Assembly (NCBI GenBank): GCA_015039365.1
Contig: WION01000482.1
Coordinates: forward strand, 1-39,968
DNA length: 39,968 nt
DNA from: Amanita rubescens
Taxonomy: Eukaryota; Basidiomycota; Agaricomycetes; Agaricales; Amanitaceae
Direction of reading: 5' to 3'
In this document: positions 10,543-19,759 of the stretch, in pieces
Position numbering within the stretch: position 1 is the first letter of the stretch
Layout: every line of letters begins with the position of its first letter
Position numbers and translations under genes: made by a program
Notes under the pieces: generated by a model
What the model was told of the DNA's origin: nothing
Databases searched by the model: none
The model's input: only the letters and a program-made list of their open reading frames with translations

Positions 10543-12301
10543 AACCGAATTTTTACCCCCGTTCGTTCCCGAGTTCCTATTCTCCTCCTCATTTTTTTCG
10601 TTCAATGAATGTAAATAAAATATCTCAGCGCTTCCGTCGAACATTCGTGTAGCCAGTTATATGATCTTTGCCAATGTATCCAATATCGCTTTTCGTACTA
10701 CTCAATACTTTACTACGCCTAAATTTCATGCACATAGGGCCGAGGGCGATCCTGATTCCTCGGAGTCATATCTCGCATGCACAAATTATAATCCGGTCCG
10801 AACACGGTTAGTCAATTGGCGATAGATCGCCCACCCACGAACCCCCCTCAGTACCGGAAATCCCCGACGAAGAAACTTTGAACAACGAAGTGGAGTTGCC
10901 TCTTTCCGCAAAATGAATACGTTACCGTGAATGTAAACTGCCTTTCTATGCGGCGGATGGCCGACCGAGACCGTGTTTTTCGTTGCAAATTCACAATAGT
11001 AATCGCAGCCGCCGGGGTTAAGTCTTGGGTAGTTGAAACATGAAAAACATCCCCTATTCGTGCGTCTTGCGGTCACCGGTGACGTATATAGTTGATCAAT
11101 AATCACGCATCACGGGTCAGCCGACGAAAGCAAATGGTAAAGATCGAAAAGAGTAGTTGGGCCTTGGCGTATCATATTCTACTTAGCCTCGTGGATCTTT
11201 TTTTTTCTTTTCGTGATTGGGGTGGATTTATGTATGTATTGATTTCTGGGCCTCGTAAACGCCTTTTTATCTTTTCCCATCATTTTATGATTAGTGTGGT
11301 GCGGTTGATTTGTTCCTTGAGAGGACCACGTTGTTGCCCTTCAGGCCCGAGGGTCATACTATGTTTTTCTCCATTGGGTAGATTTGGTTTTGAAGCTTTT
11401 GTCAAATTCATTGGTTTTTTAACACGCGCACATTCGTGTACTATGTGTGTTGGACAACTAAACCTTTTGTTACATGAGCAGACTAGAAATCGAAGCAAAG
11501 CGGCACGATATTTAGCTCATCTTCCATGCTGAATGGATCATGAACGTTATAAATAGCGGTCATGTGGGGCTTACTTACCAGTCTGGCTCTCTGTACTCAG
11601 AGAATGTAGCCCCGTTTGCTTGTGCTCCGCATAGGCATTTGCTTCAAATCTACTTGGTGTCCCGGTGGGGTTCTGCCTTCCCGCTATGAACCAGACAGTT
11701 GCCCCAAGGAGGAAAATCTTCGGTTAGTGCCAGCCTTGTGACACGGTCATGACATTCGCGGTCACGCCCTTTCTTTCGTCGGTCCCATTTCGGTGTCGTT
11801 TAGTGGACGGGATATACCAGCCGCAGTTTTTAACCTTGAAAAAATCCGGGTCGGATCCGGCGCTGAAAAATACGTTCATCTAGGACCTAGGCAACTTTGA
11901 AAACGCATCGAAAAGACACCCCAAAATACGCAAAATACCACAACCTGTCTTATTATCTTCGCCGTGCAAGACTTTCGTATAATGGCATGACCGGAAAAAG
12001 TACCGTGTCCCATCCTTGTTCGAGCCGTTGAAACAGTCCGGGCTCCCCTTTGGTAGGTTCTGCGTTATTGTCGAAGCTCAACCAACTCGGGCCGCGCACC
12101 ACGGTACCACGTGCTGAATTGAAGTTAAGCTTCAAACAGGCGACTCCGAAAGATAAGAACAAAGTGTGATGACGAATGGGACCGATCCCCTTCCGGACAG
12201 TACTAGTACTGTCACGCACGTGTTGTAACTCTAGATCTCGTAGGTCGCAAGTTTCGACTTGAGAATGGAAGGTCTGTTATGCTACGACCAGTTATGAAAT
12301 T
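10543..12301. other. Gene-poor stretch with one doubtful ORF
   Basis: No exon series or known domain is visible in these 1.76 kb. An ATG-initiated ORF of 132 codons runs from 11134 to 11532 on the plus strand. It is rich in Phe, Leu and Cys, lies in T-rich DNA and has no recognisable motif, so it is probably chance. Two perfect palindromes occur: GTCACCGGTGAC at 11072-11083 and an 18-bp one at 12196-12213. A TATAAATAG-like element sits near 11549. Confidence 0.45.
12196..12213. repeat. 18-bp perfect palindrome
   Basis: GACAGTACTAGTACTGTC reads identically on both strands. It is about 85 bp beyond the 3' end of the TTC27-type gene. Function unknown; it could be a protein-binding site or a short cruciform. 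Confidence 0.6.
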
Positions 12302-15139
12302 TTATTCCGCCTTCAACTCGTCTCGTAATCGAACCAAGTCATCCCACCCTTCTTCACCCTCATACTCATCTTTGGCCCTTGCCAAGAGGGTTCTCACGAC
12401 ACTCCTAGCCTGCATCTTCCACCTCTTGTCTCCCCCTTCTGTCCTCGGCCCAAAATTCCTCAATACGTCTACAATCTCCTCCACTTCCTTAACAGCGGTT
12501 TTGAACCTTGAAGGTTCATCATTCTCTTCCTGCGTTTGAGCCGAATCAGAACCCCAAGTGCCTGCTATGCCTACCCGATACGCATCCAAATAGGCTTTTA
12601 GAGCGTCATCCCACCTTCCCAGGACTGTCATCAATCTTGCGTAGGCACGGAAGAGCCGTGGGGATGACGATATCTTTGGTAATAGTGTATTTTCGAACAA
12701 GTTGGTGACTATCCGCGAGAGACCAGTGGATTCACGCGGAACGTTCTCCGCTTCCTTCTCATCAACTGAAGACGCAGCTTCTACTTCAGCCGATCCAGCC
12801 GATCCTTTTGCTACAGCGTCCACCAGGCGATCGACGACGTCTAAATCGAGAACAGCTTCTCTATCTTCCTCCGGACTTGAAGCGGCAACGGACCGCCCAC
12901 TAGTTTCCTCAACAACCCTACCCAGCGCCCTCGCAGCTTCGGCCAACTCGCCCACATCAACGCACACGATCATGTAGTTGTACCACATTTTCCAGTTGTT
13001 GTGACTAAACTTCAGACCCTGCTTGAGTGCGCGGTACGCGAGAAGCTTATGCTCGATCGGAATTCTCTCAGTGTTCTGCTGTAGCTGTTCCTCATCTGTC
13101 CCACCCGCCCTATCGGTATCAGGGTTGGACAAAGCCGACGGCGCGGCAGGCATCCTCAAATAGACGCCCGCTAGGTTGCTCCAGCTCTCCCCATCTTCTT
13201 CATCGATCTTGACGCATCTAGTGAACGCCTCCCTGGCCCCTTCCCAATCTTCAACCCTCATGCACGCACATCCCAGTATGAACCACGCGCACGCTACGAG
13301 AGGGTTGATCTTTACGCTCTTCCTAAGGCAATCGATGGCGTCATTATACTTCCCCTGCGAGAAGTATACACCACCAAGGGAGCGCATCGCTCGGCCGGAC
13401 GTCTGCCCCGACACACTCCATGCCCGCGTATAGTGCTCAATGGCAACAGTTGGTTCCAAATCGCCCAAGATGCATAGCAGTTTCGCCTCTCTCGCTCTAT
13501 CCAGCGTTTTTCTTCTTTCCTTTGATATCGTCGTTCTTCCATCTACAATGACGACTTCCACCTCCCTTTTGCGACCAGCCAACAGGTCCTTCACAATCTC
13601 GATCCCTTTCGCTGGCTTTTCAAGCGCAGCGTAGCATTTGACGACCTCTTCCCAAGTCTCCAACCTTTCGTAAATCTCCAAAGCGGACTTCAGGACCCCT
13701 AGCGAGAAGAACTTTTCCGCCAATTCTTTCTCCAGCGCCCATCGACTGGGCAAAAGAATCTCCCAAAAGTATTCAAGCCGTTCTCGCGCGCTTGCACCCT
13801 TTTCCCTCTCGGATTTACCCTCCTGTTCTCCGTCCGTTGCGGGCATCTGATCGACTAAGGCTTGGATTTGCAAAACTCCACGCTCGACGGTGCGTGTTCT
13901 GTTTGCTTCTAAGCGAGAACGGGATAGGAGCGCCATCGTGTGTATAGACCAATTTTGGGGGTGGGAGAGCACGCGGGAGGTGTATGCGGATAGCTGGGAT
14001 GATGTGAGCGGATCGGAGGGAGATGTCGCTTTCAATGTCTGTGCGAGAGCAAGAAGAATGGTCTGATCAAGTGGATGGAGCGCGGGTTGTGATGAGGGCG
14101 AAAGTGACTTAGGGGATGAGGTGGGGGCATATTGAGTCGTTTCAAGAAGCGTGTCATCGTTGAGGGCGAAGGATTTGGGAACCGTCGGGTTTGTATCTGT
14201 CGCGGCCTCTGTCGTTGTTGCGACTGGCTTGAGGCCTGTCTCCGTAGATTTAATTTTTAGCTTGCTCTCAGCTAACACGATCAATTGGCTCAAGTCCTCT
14301 TGCTGGAATTTGGTACGTTTCCCAAGAGCACCCGTAAGGTCCTGCTGAAGCCCAGTGGCTTTGATAGCACGGGCGAAAAAAGAGGATGCTAACTTGTCTT
14401 GCGAGAGGAGGTGACAGAGGAGGCCATGGGCGACTAAAACACGGGCGGAAAGGTCAGCATCTGGACCAGGGTCATCAGAGTCGGAAAAATCTGGAGTGAA
14501 AGTGGAGACAAGAGATTCGACAGATGATGAGAGAGCGGAAGTAAACAGCTCTGGTGGTGGGACGGTTTCATCGAGGATTTGCTGGTGGAGAAGGGTAAGA
14601 CAGAGTGTCCACCATGGCCCCGTTTGTAACCGGTTCAACTTTGTTATTTCTCCTTCCTGGTATGCACGTGGCAAAAGAATCATCTGCGCGAGACGAAGGT
14701 AGATAGGGCATTTAGCAAGATGGTACGCGGGTTCGCCTCCATACGCGAGTTCTGAAATTGCCTTTGCGTTAAGGTCTTCGTCGACGGTTTTAATTGATGA
14801 ATGATGAAATAGGTCGGATGGAAGGAAGTCGAGGTCTGGACCTGTCCAGTTTGCTTGGATAAAAGCGTGTAGCAGGGCGATGGCGATAACCAACCGAACT
14901 AATTCAGCTTCCTCCCCGTCCCCAGGTGTAGTAAGAGAATCGAAGACATCTTCCAGATGTCCGTCCCAGTTCCGTGTGTGGAGCAACTCCTTGGCAGGCC
15001 GACTTGTAAGGACGTCGCCGAACCTACCATTTATCACGTCGTAAGCCAACTTTGTCGATTCTGATGAAGAATCGGTGGGCGTTGGGATGGAATCAGGCCA
15101 TTGGTTTCGTATCAATGCTTCCTCGATAGATAGCGTCAT
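12302..15139 (-). CDS. TTC27: TTC27/Emw1-type tetratricopeptide repeat protein
   Basis: This is a single-exon gene of 945 residues. The C-terminal half carries successive TPRs (about residues 550-660): LLCILGDLEPTVAIEHYTRA, SLGGVYFSQGKYNDAIDCLR, AWFILGCACMRVEDWEGARE and WSNLAGVYLRM, with a further array around LLAYRALKQGLKFSHNNWKM. The size, the N-terminal helical domain (HAFIQANWTGPDL) and the TPR block match human TTC27 and budding yeast Emw1/YNL313C, an essential protein linked to cell-wall integrity and assembly of large complexes. The absence of introns is unusual here, where every other housekeeping gene is split. Its start is 106 bp from the divergent gene at 15246, so the two probably share a promoter. 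Confidence 0.9.
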   Translation of the reverse strand: MTLSIEEALIRNQWPDSIPTPTDSSSESTKLAYDVINGRFGDVLTSRPAKELLHTRNWDGHLEDVFDSLTTPGDGEEAELVRLVIAIALLHAFIQANWTGPDLDFLPSDLFHHSSIKTVDEDLNAKAISELAYGGEPAYHLAKCPIYLRLAQMILLPRAYQEGEITKLNRLQTGPWWTLCLTLLHQQILDETVPPPELFTSALSSSVESLVSTFTPDFSDSDDPGPDADLSARVLVAHGLLCHLLSQDKLASSFFARAIKATGLQQDLTGALGKRTKFQQEDLSQLIVLAESKLKIKSTETGLKPVATTTEAATDTNPTVPKSFALNDDTLLETTQYAPTSSPKSLSPSSQPALHPLDQTILLALAQTLKATSPSDPLTSSQLSAYTSRVLSHPQNWSIHTMALLSRSRLEANRTRTVERGVLQIQALVDQMPATDGEQEGKSEREKGASARERLEYFWEILLPSRWALEKELAEKFFSLGVLKSALEIYERLETWEEVVKCYAALEKPAKGIEIVKDLLAGRKREVEVVIVDGRTTISKERRKTLDRAREAKLLCILGDLEPTVAIEHYTRAWSVSGQTSGRAMRSLGGVYFSQGKYNDAIDCLRKSVKINPLVACAWFILGCACMRVEDWEGAREAFTRCVKIDEEDGESWSNLAGVYLRMPAAPSALSNPDTDRAGGTDEEQLQQNTERIPIEHKLLAYRALKQGLKFSHNNWKMWYNYMIVCVDVGELAEAARALGRVVEETSGRSVAASSPEEDREAVLDLDVVDRLVDAVAKGSAGSAEVEAASSVDEKEAENVPRESTGLSRIVTNLFENTLLPKISSSPRLFRAYARLMTVLGRWDDALKAYLDAYRVGIAGTWGSDSAQTQEENDEPSRFKTAVKEVEEIVDVLRNFGPRTEGGDKRWKMQARSVVRTLLARAKDEYEGEEGWDDLVRLRDELKAE

Positions 15140-15245
15140 CCTCTGTCGTTGTTGAGAGACAAAAAAGATTTTGAGATGGTCTGATAAACTAGAGCATTAT
15201 CTTATCTGTATCACGTAAGCCGTAGATAAACTGCTTCCTGCGCCC

Positions 15246-16183
15246 ATGGCAAACCGGCGCTTGAGCACAGTCTATGATTATGCCAGCCTCCGCTTACATC
15301 GGGACGGAACTCGCGTACAACAATCAGACAATAACTATAATTTGCGTAAAAGGAGGCAATTTTCTGTTAAGGATGCGAACGGTAACTGGATCGCAACGGA
15401 TGCAGGTGGGTTAGGGATAGTACATAGAACGAGATATATCCCGCAAAGTACGGATGAAGAACGTGAGTATGTGTCGCTTGGAAACAGTGAAGAACAAGTA
15501 GAAAAGGGAAATGAACGGGTTCTTATAGAGAACGAACGGAAACAAAAGAAGGCACTGAGTCGTAAGGATCCCCGAACAGTGAAAAGGCAACGGTTTAACG
15601 ACGAAACCTTGGAGTTCCTTGACGTGCTCCATGCCTCATCCTCTTACTCTAACCAGACACAGGAGCCTTGTTTAGCGGTGCCCTCGTCTGTATGTCGTTC
15701 TTCATTTTAGCCCCTAAAGTCTTAACATTGAATACCGTTTTCAGGAGCTGCTCAAGGCCATACACTACTTTACAGCTTCGGTCTATACAAATCGTCGTGA
15801 GCTGTTGGACCTTACAAAGGTACACAGGGAAGAAAGGAAATCCAAGGAAATGTCGAAAATAAAAACAGATGGTCACCAACAGGATTCTGATAGATCCACG
15901 CTCAAGTCAAAAGCTTCGCCGTACCGACAGGCGAAGACTCTGCGTGACATTCGAAGGAAACACCAACAAGATATGTACAAGGTAATGGACGGCTCAGCAT
16001 TGATGGCACTGGGTAACCTTTCAATTGTTTTCTATCCCTTTTTCGATGGATTGACGCCATGTCGCCGTAGGAATGCTGCTGCAGGAACATGTGGCAAGGT
16101 TAGTACAAGGACAGGGGCCAGAAGGAAGGCAAGAAGAGATTATGACGGAAACGTTTGGGCTCGTAGAAGATGAGGAGGACTGA
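15246..16183 (+). CDS. Conserved-looking protein of unknown function, 274 aa
   Basis: Three exons (15246-15689, 15745-16012, 16071-16183) join in phase to give 274 residues. Visible features are a basic, charged N-terminus (NYNLRKRRQF), a long charged middle, a likely amphipathic helix after the first intron (ELLKAIHYFTASVYTNRREL), and a C-terminal helix ending in ALGMLLQEHVARLV before an acidic tail (VEDEED). There is no signal peptide or membrane segment, so it is probably nuclear or cytosolic. I do not recognise the family. The stop codon (16181-16183) lies inside the first unit of the 122-bp tandem repeat, so the repeat carries this gene's end and 3' UTR. It is divergent from the TTC27-type gene, with 106 bp between starts. 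Confidence 0.75.
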
Positions 16184-16545
16184 CGTTCACGCAGTGGTTG
16201 TATGATAATACCGCTCGTGTATGTCTGCAAAGCTGCATTTCTGTGCCAATGTGATGGCGATATGGTTTTGAGTTATTGGACTACAATATGCTGGGTGAGG
16301 ACTGACGTTCACGCAGTGGTTGTATGATAATACCGCTCGTGTATGTCTGCAAAGCTGCATTTCTGTGCCAATGTGATGGCGATATGGTTTTGAGTTATTG
16401 GACTACAATATGCTGGGTGAGGACTGACGTTCACGCAGTGGTTGTATGATAATACCGCTCGTGTATGTCTGCAAAGCTGCATTTCTGTGCCAATGTGATG
16501 GCGATATGGTTTTGAGTTATTGGACTACAATATGCTGGGTGAGGA
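16175..16545. repeat. Perfect tandem repeat, 3 x 122 bp
   Basis: Three consecutive 122-bp units start at 16175, 16297 and 16419, followed by a 5-bp partial. They appear identical base for base, implying very recent amplification. The first unit begins in the last codons of the gene at 15246-16183, so units 2 and 3 each repeat the last two codons and stop codon plus about 110 bp of 3' flank. Any poly(A) signal in the unit is tripled. Confidence 0.95.
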
Positions 16546-16750
16546 GCGTCGTGCATGCATGTAACCAAGATATTCGAGTTGCGCAAGCCACACTGTTCTA
16601 AAAATTGGACAACGGCAGTACATGGTCTCGAACTAGATAGGCCTATCAGAGTCCTCTCATTAGAACCTGCCGTCAATCATCGCGCAGCGGCGCTGATGAT
16701 GGTGGCCTTGCGTGAACCACTTTATACCTCAAACTGAGATTGGGAATCAG

Positions 16751-16903
16751 TTATTCCCGGTCCCAGCAGCACTGAGGAATGATTAATGTACAAATGCACT
16801 GGGTCGAATCCTTAACCTCAGCCTCCCGCTCGATTGGGTTGGGGAAAGCAAGGGCGGCAGAGGCGCAGAAGAGGGTCATGACGACGGCGGCTGAGAATTG
16901 CAT
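16751..16903 (-). CDS. Small secreted cysteine-containing peptide, 50 aa
   Basis: This single-exon ORF is too short for usual ORF cut-offs. It opens with a textbook signal peptide (MQFSAAVVMTLFCASAALA, predicted cut before FPNPIE), leaving about 31 mature residues. These have an acidic/basic pro-like stretch (IEREAEVKDS) and a C-terminal knot-like tail with C-x-C and CC spacing (QCICTLIIPQCCWDRE). It resembles the many small secreted peptides of basidiomycetes, but no family is recognised. A TATAAAA element lies 128 bp upstream of the start (17031-17037, minus sense), supporting real transcription. A 47-bp stretch inside could be read as an intron (GTTAAG...CTCAG), which would remove two cysteines. 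The unspliced form looks more natural. Confidence 0.55.
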   Translation of the reverse strand: MQFSAAVVMTLFCASAALAFPNPIEREAEVKDSTQCICTLIIPQCCWDRE

Positions 16904-17638
16904 AATTCAAAGTGGTTGGGCTGCGGCATATGTCAAGTTCTGAAAAAACCTGAGTACATAGACCAGAGACGAACCGTTCAAGGGGGGCACGGGGGAACCT
17001 GAAGAACTTTGGGGTGTCGAACGGGGTGGTTTTTATATTCTTGGAATGCCAGTAAACCGATTATAGCAGAGCCACTTGTTTGGCTACTACACACTACTAG
17101 TTGATCGGATTGTGAAAGCTGTTGATTTGGTAAAGCGCGGAACCTATTCCATTTTCTTGGTCATTGAGTATATTTCGGGGAGGTTTTAGCGCGAGTGCAG
17201 ACGTAATCGAAAAGATAGGTCAAGCCGGTTTTAGCAAGGGATAAGAATACAAAACACAGGAATATGAAGCTGGCGACAACGTCGGATCGATGAAGTCTAG
17301 GGCCACTACTCCGCTCCTACGTTATATGGAGGTTATGTCTGTGCATTTAGATACCAGAACGTCGAATGTTCCCAGCAAGGACCAAAACCACGTAATTGCC
17401 CAAAGACTGCTTAGATGAACATGGCGCAGCCTTTTTTTAAAAATCATTGGACGAGTTAATCGCTTCATCGTGTCAGGTCGACACGTTGGGATGGGTTCCG
17501 TTCAGAGCGCCCATTGGAGGAATTTTTTCGTTACGCCTCCCGATCATACAACGAATTACCAACGCGACGATAGTTTAGTGCATGAATGAGTATCAAATGT
17601 GGTGTTGTGGCATGTTTGGTTACTAGAACAAACGCAAA
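16904..17638. other. Intergenic, promoter of the secreted peptide
   Basis: This 735-bp spacer runs from the secreted peptide start to the MSM1 stop. It contains the TATAAAA box at 17031-17037 (minus sense). No other gene or structured element was recognised. Confidence 0.5.
17031..17037 (-). promoter_or_regulatory. TATA box of the secreted peptide gene
   Basis: TATAAAA on the minus strand, 128 bp before the start codon at 16903, within a GC-rich surround. Spacing is right for a short 5' leader. Confidence 0.45.
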
Positions 17639-19614
17639 TCAAAAGAGTTTGACACCTTCAACAGCTCCAACGTGATCCCGAAGCGCTCTCGCATTTTCCC
17701 AGTTGCGTTCTTCCCGAGGTATCCGTAGCGCATCAAGAAGGCGCGAAGCTACGCCTGGTGTGAAAGGCTGCAAGCAGATTCCCACGACCCGCAACGCTTC
17801 AATCGCTGTAAGGTATGTTGAATATACAACATCTGGCTTTGTAGTAGGTTCCCAGGGAGCGATGTCGGTCATAACCTTGTTCACCTACGAAAATTAGAAA
17901 AATGAGGCTTCGTCAACCGTGAGTGACGGGCGCAACTTGCCTGTCGAAGGAGCTCTACAACTCGAGCAATAGCATCGGCAACCTCCATTTGTTCTAGGAG
18001 GCTAGCCATGTTTTCTGCTAATGCTTGCGATGCTTCGATAATAGAAGCATTCGGCGAAGTTGTATCCCGTAATATGTCTTCCAGTGTTAGAACACTGGCA
18101 CCCTTCATATTGTCCTTGATGCGCTCGGAAGTTATACGCAACAAGGTATTGCCAAGGAATGCCCGGATTTCTTTGAAATGCTTTTTCAGTTGTTCGTCTG
18201 ACCAGTCTAGTTATAGGAGTCAATATATGTTAGGATGCAGGCAGAATGTGGGATTGGGCATACCGACATCATGCCTGAACCGACCGCCGACGCGTGCCAA
18301 ATAGTACCGAACAACATCTATCCCAAATGCGTCGATAGCTTCAAACGGATCAACTATATTTCCCCGTGATTTTGACATTTTCTTCTGCCCAACTGTCCAA
18401 TGGGCGTGAGATAACAGTCGCCTGGGCAACGGCAAATCTAAAGCAAGAAGCAACGCAGGGAAATATATGGCATGGAAACTGCCCTTGGATATGTACGTCA
18501 GTGGTCTGTAGACGGGAACAGGTGGAAACGCGCACCGAAGAATGTCTTTTCCGATAACTTGCAAATCAACTGGCCAACCGTAGGTTGCTGGTGATTCATG
18601 CCCGGTAGATGTGTTCCAGGGGTATTGACGGCCAGAAAGATAAGCAAGCAGCGCATCAATCCATACATATACGGTCTGATCAGGATCTGTTGGAACTGGT
18701 ACTCCCCAGGATAACCTCGACCGTGGCCGGGATACGGAAAGATCTTCAAGAGGTTCTGAGAGTATATCTATAACATGACTTTGATGATGCGGTGGGAATA
18801 TAATATTGGAGTGGGGAGCAGCCTGGTAATGATCTAACAGAGCTGACTGGAACTCCGACAACCGTAGCATGTAGTTCGTTTCCTCTTGCCATTCGACGGA
18901 CGATCCTGTTTCGAGGGATATCATATTCGATGTTCCGTCTTTGGACACCTCAGCGTTCGTGTAGAAACACTCGTCTGTTACAGAGTACCAGCCCGAATAG
19001 TTGCCTTTGTAGATGAGGCCTTTTGCGTCGAGTGTTCGCTAGCAGTCATGACTCTATAAGCTGCTTTCTCGGGAATGAGAACTTGGGCGTACCCAAACAT
19101 GCTCCACCGCTCTATGATGCGTGTCGCTCGTTGTCCGCGTAAATTGGGTGTAACTGATCTGGGCATGTTTGGCCAGACTCTGTCGGCCATGTAAGCATAA
19201 AAATGCCGAACAGGGCGTAATACAAACCCACGCGGAACACGTCAGCTTGCCTGTCGCAGAACTCCTTGGGCGGTATTCCCTTCGCCTCTGCTGCCCTTTG
19301 CATTTTCAACCCGTGTTCATCCGTGCCGGTTAGGAAGTAGACGGGTCTATTAGGATTAACGAGTCTTTGGAACCTAGCATAAATGTCCGCAACGACGAGA
19401 GAGTACAAGTGACCAATGTGTGGTGCTGTAGTAGAAATATCAGTCAGAGTTCAATATGACGACAGCCGTTCTCACCAGCATTAGGATAGAAGATGGGTGT
19501 TGTGATGTAATATGGTTTTTCAACCTCAGCTCGGCTCCTTGAACTAGAAAAACTGCATTGAGGCCTTATCTGACACCCGCGCCGCGCTGTGGAAGAGAGC
19601 AGACGACAAAGCAT
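17639..19614 (-). CDS. MSM1: Mitochondrial methionyl-tRNA synthetase
   Basis: This is a class I synthetase that charges mitochondrial tRNA-Met. The model gives 549 residues from seven exons (descending): 19614-19476, 19425-19232, 19179-19093, 19038-18536, 18478-18264, 18206-17941 and 17884-17639. The N-terminus is a likely mitochondrial presequence (MLCRLLSSTARRG). The catalytic core shows PYYITTPIFYPNA, the HIGH box (PHIGHLYS), FLTGTDEHG, GWYSVTDE, VWIDALLAYLSG and the KMSKS loop (KKMSKSRGN). This is followed by a helical anticodon-binding domain ending at VEGVKLF. Length is close to yeast Msm1 (575). The last intron (17940-17885) uses a GC donor (CAG|GCAAGT). Frame and the family sequence LRQVNKVMTDIAPWEP both require it. 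The start lies 145 bp from the divergent SWA2 gene. Confidence 0.95.
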
Positions 19615-19759
19615 CCGTTATGAAAAAGTTCGGCATCTCGGAACGGTATAATTCCTGATTACGTAATAGTTCTCATCAACGCCTGGCACAGCGACGAACG
19701 TATCATTCACGGTGACGACGCTTTAGTCCCTTTTCAAGTTAGACCAGTGCTATCCAGCT

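Noticed and set aside
11134..11532. 132-codon plus-strand ORF
   Set aside because: T-rich DNA, Phe/Leu/Cys-heavy translation, no domain, no splice context; listed only as a doubtful ORF inside the gene-poor stretch.
12702..14702. Several 60-90 codon plus-strand ORFs
   Set aside because: They lie antisense to the TTC27-type coding region and are shadows of its codon bias.
16175..16545. CRISPR-like array
   Set aside because: Units are contiguous with no spacers and the genome is eukaryotic; simple tandem duplication.
16751..16903. 47-bp intron inside the secreted peptide
   Set aside because: Possible GTTAAG...CTCAG pair, but splicing would remove two cysteines and leave a tiny mature peptide; unspliced reading preferred.
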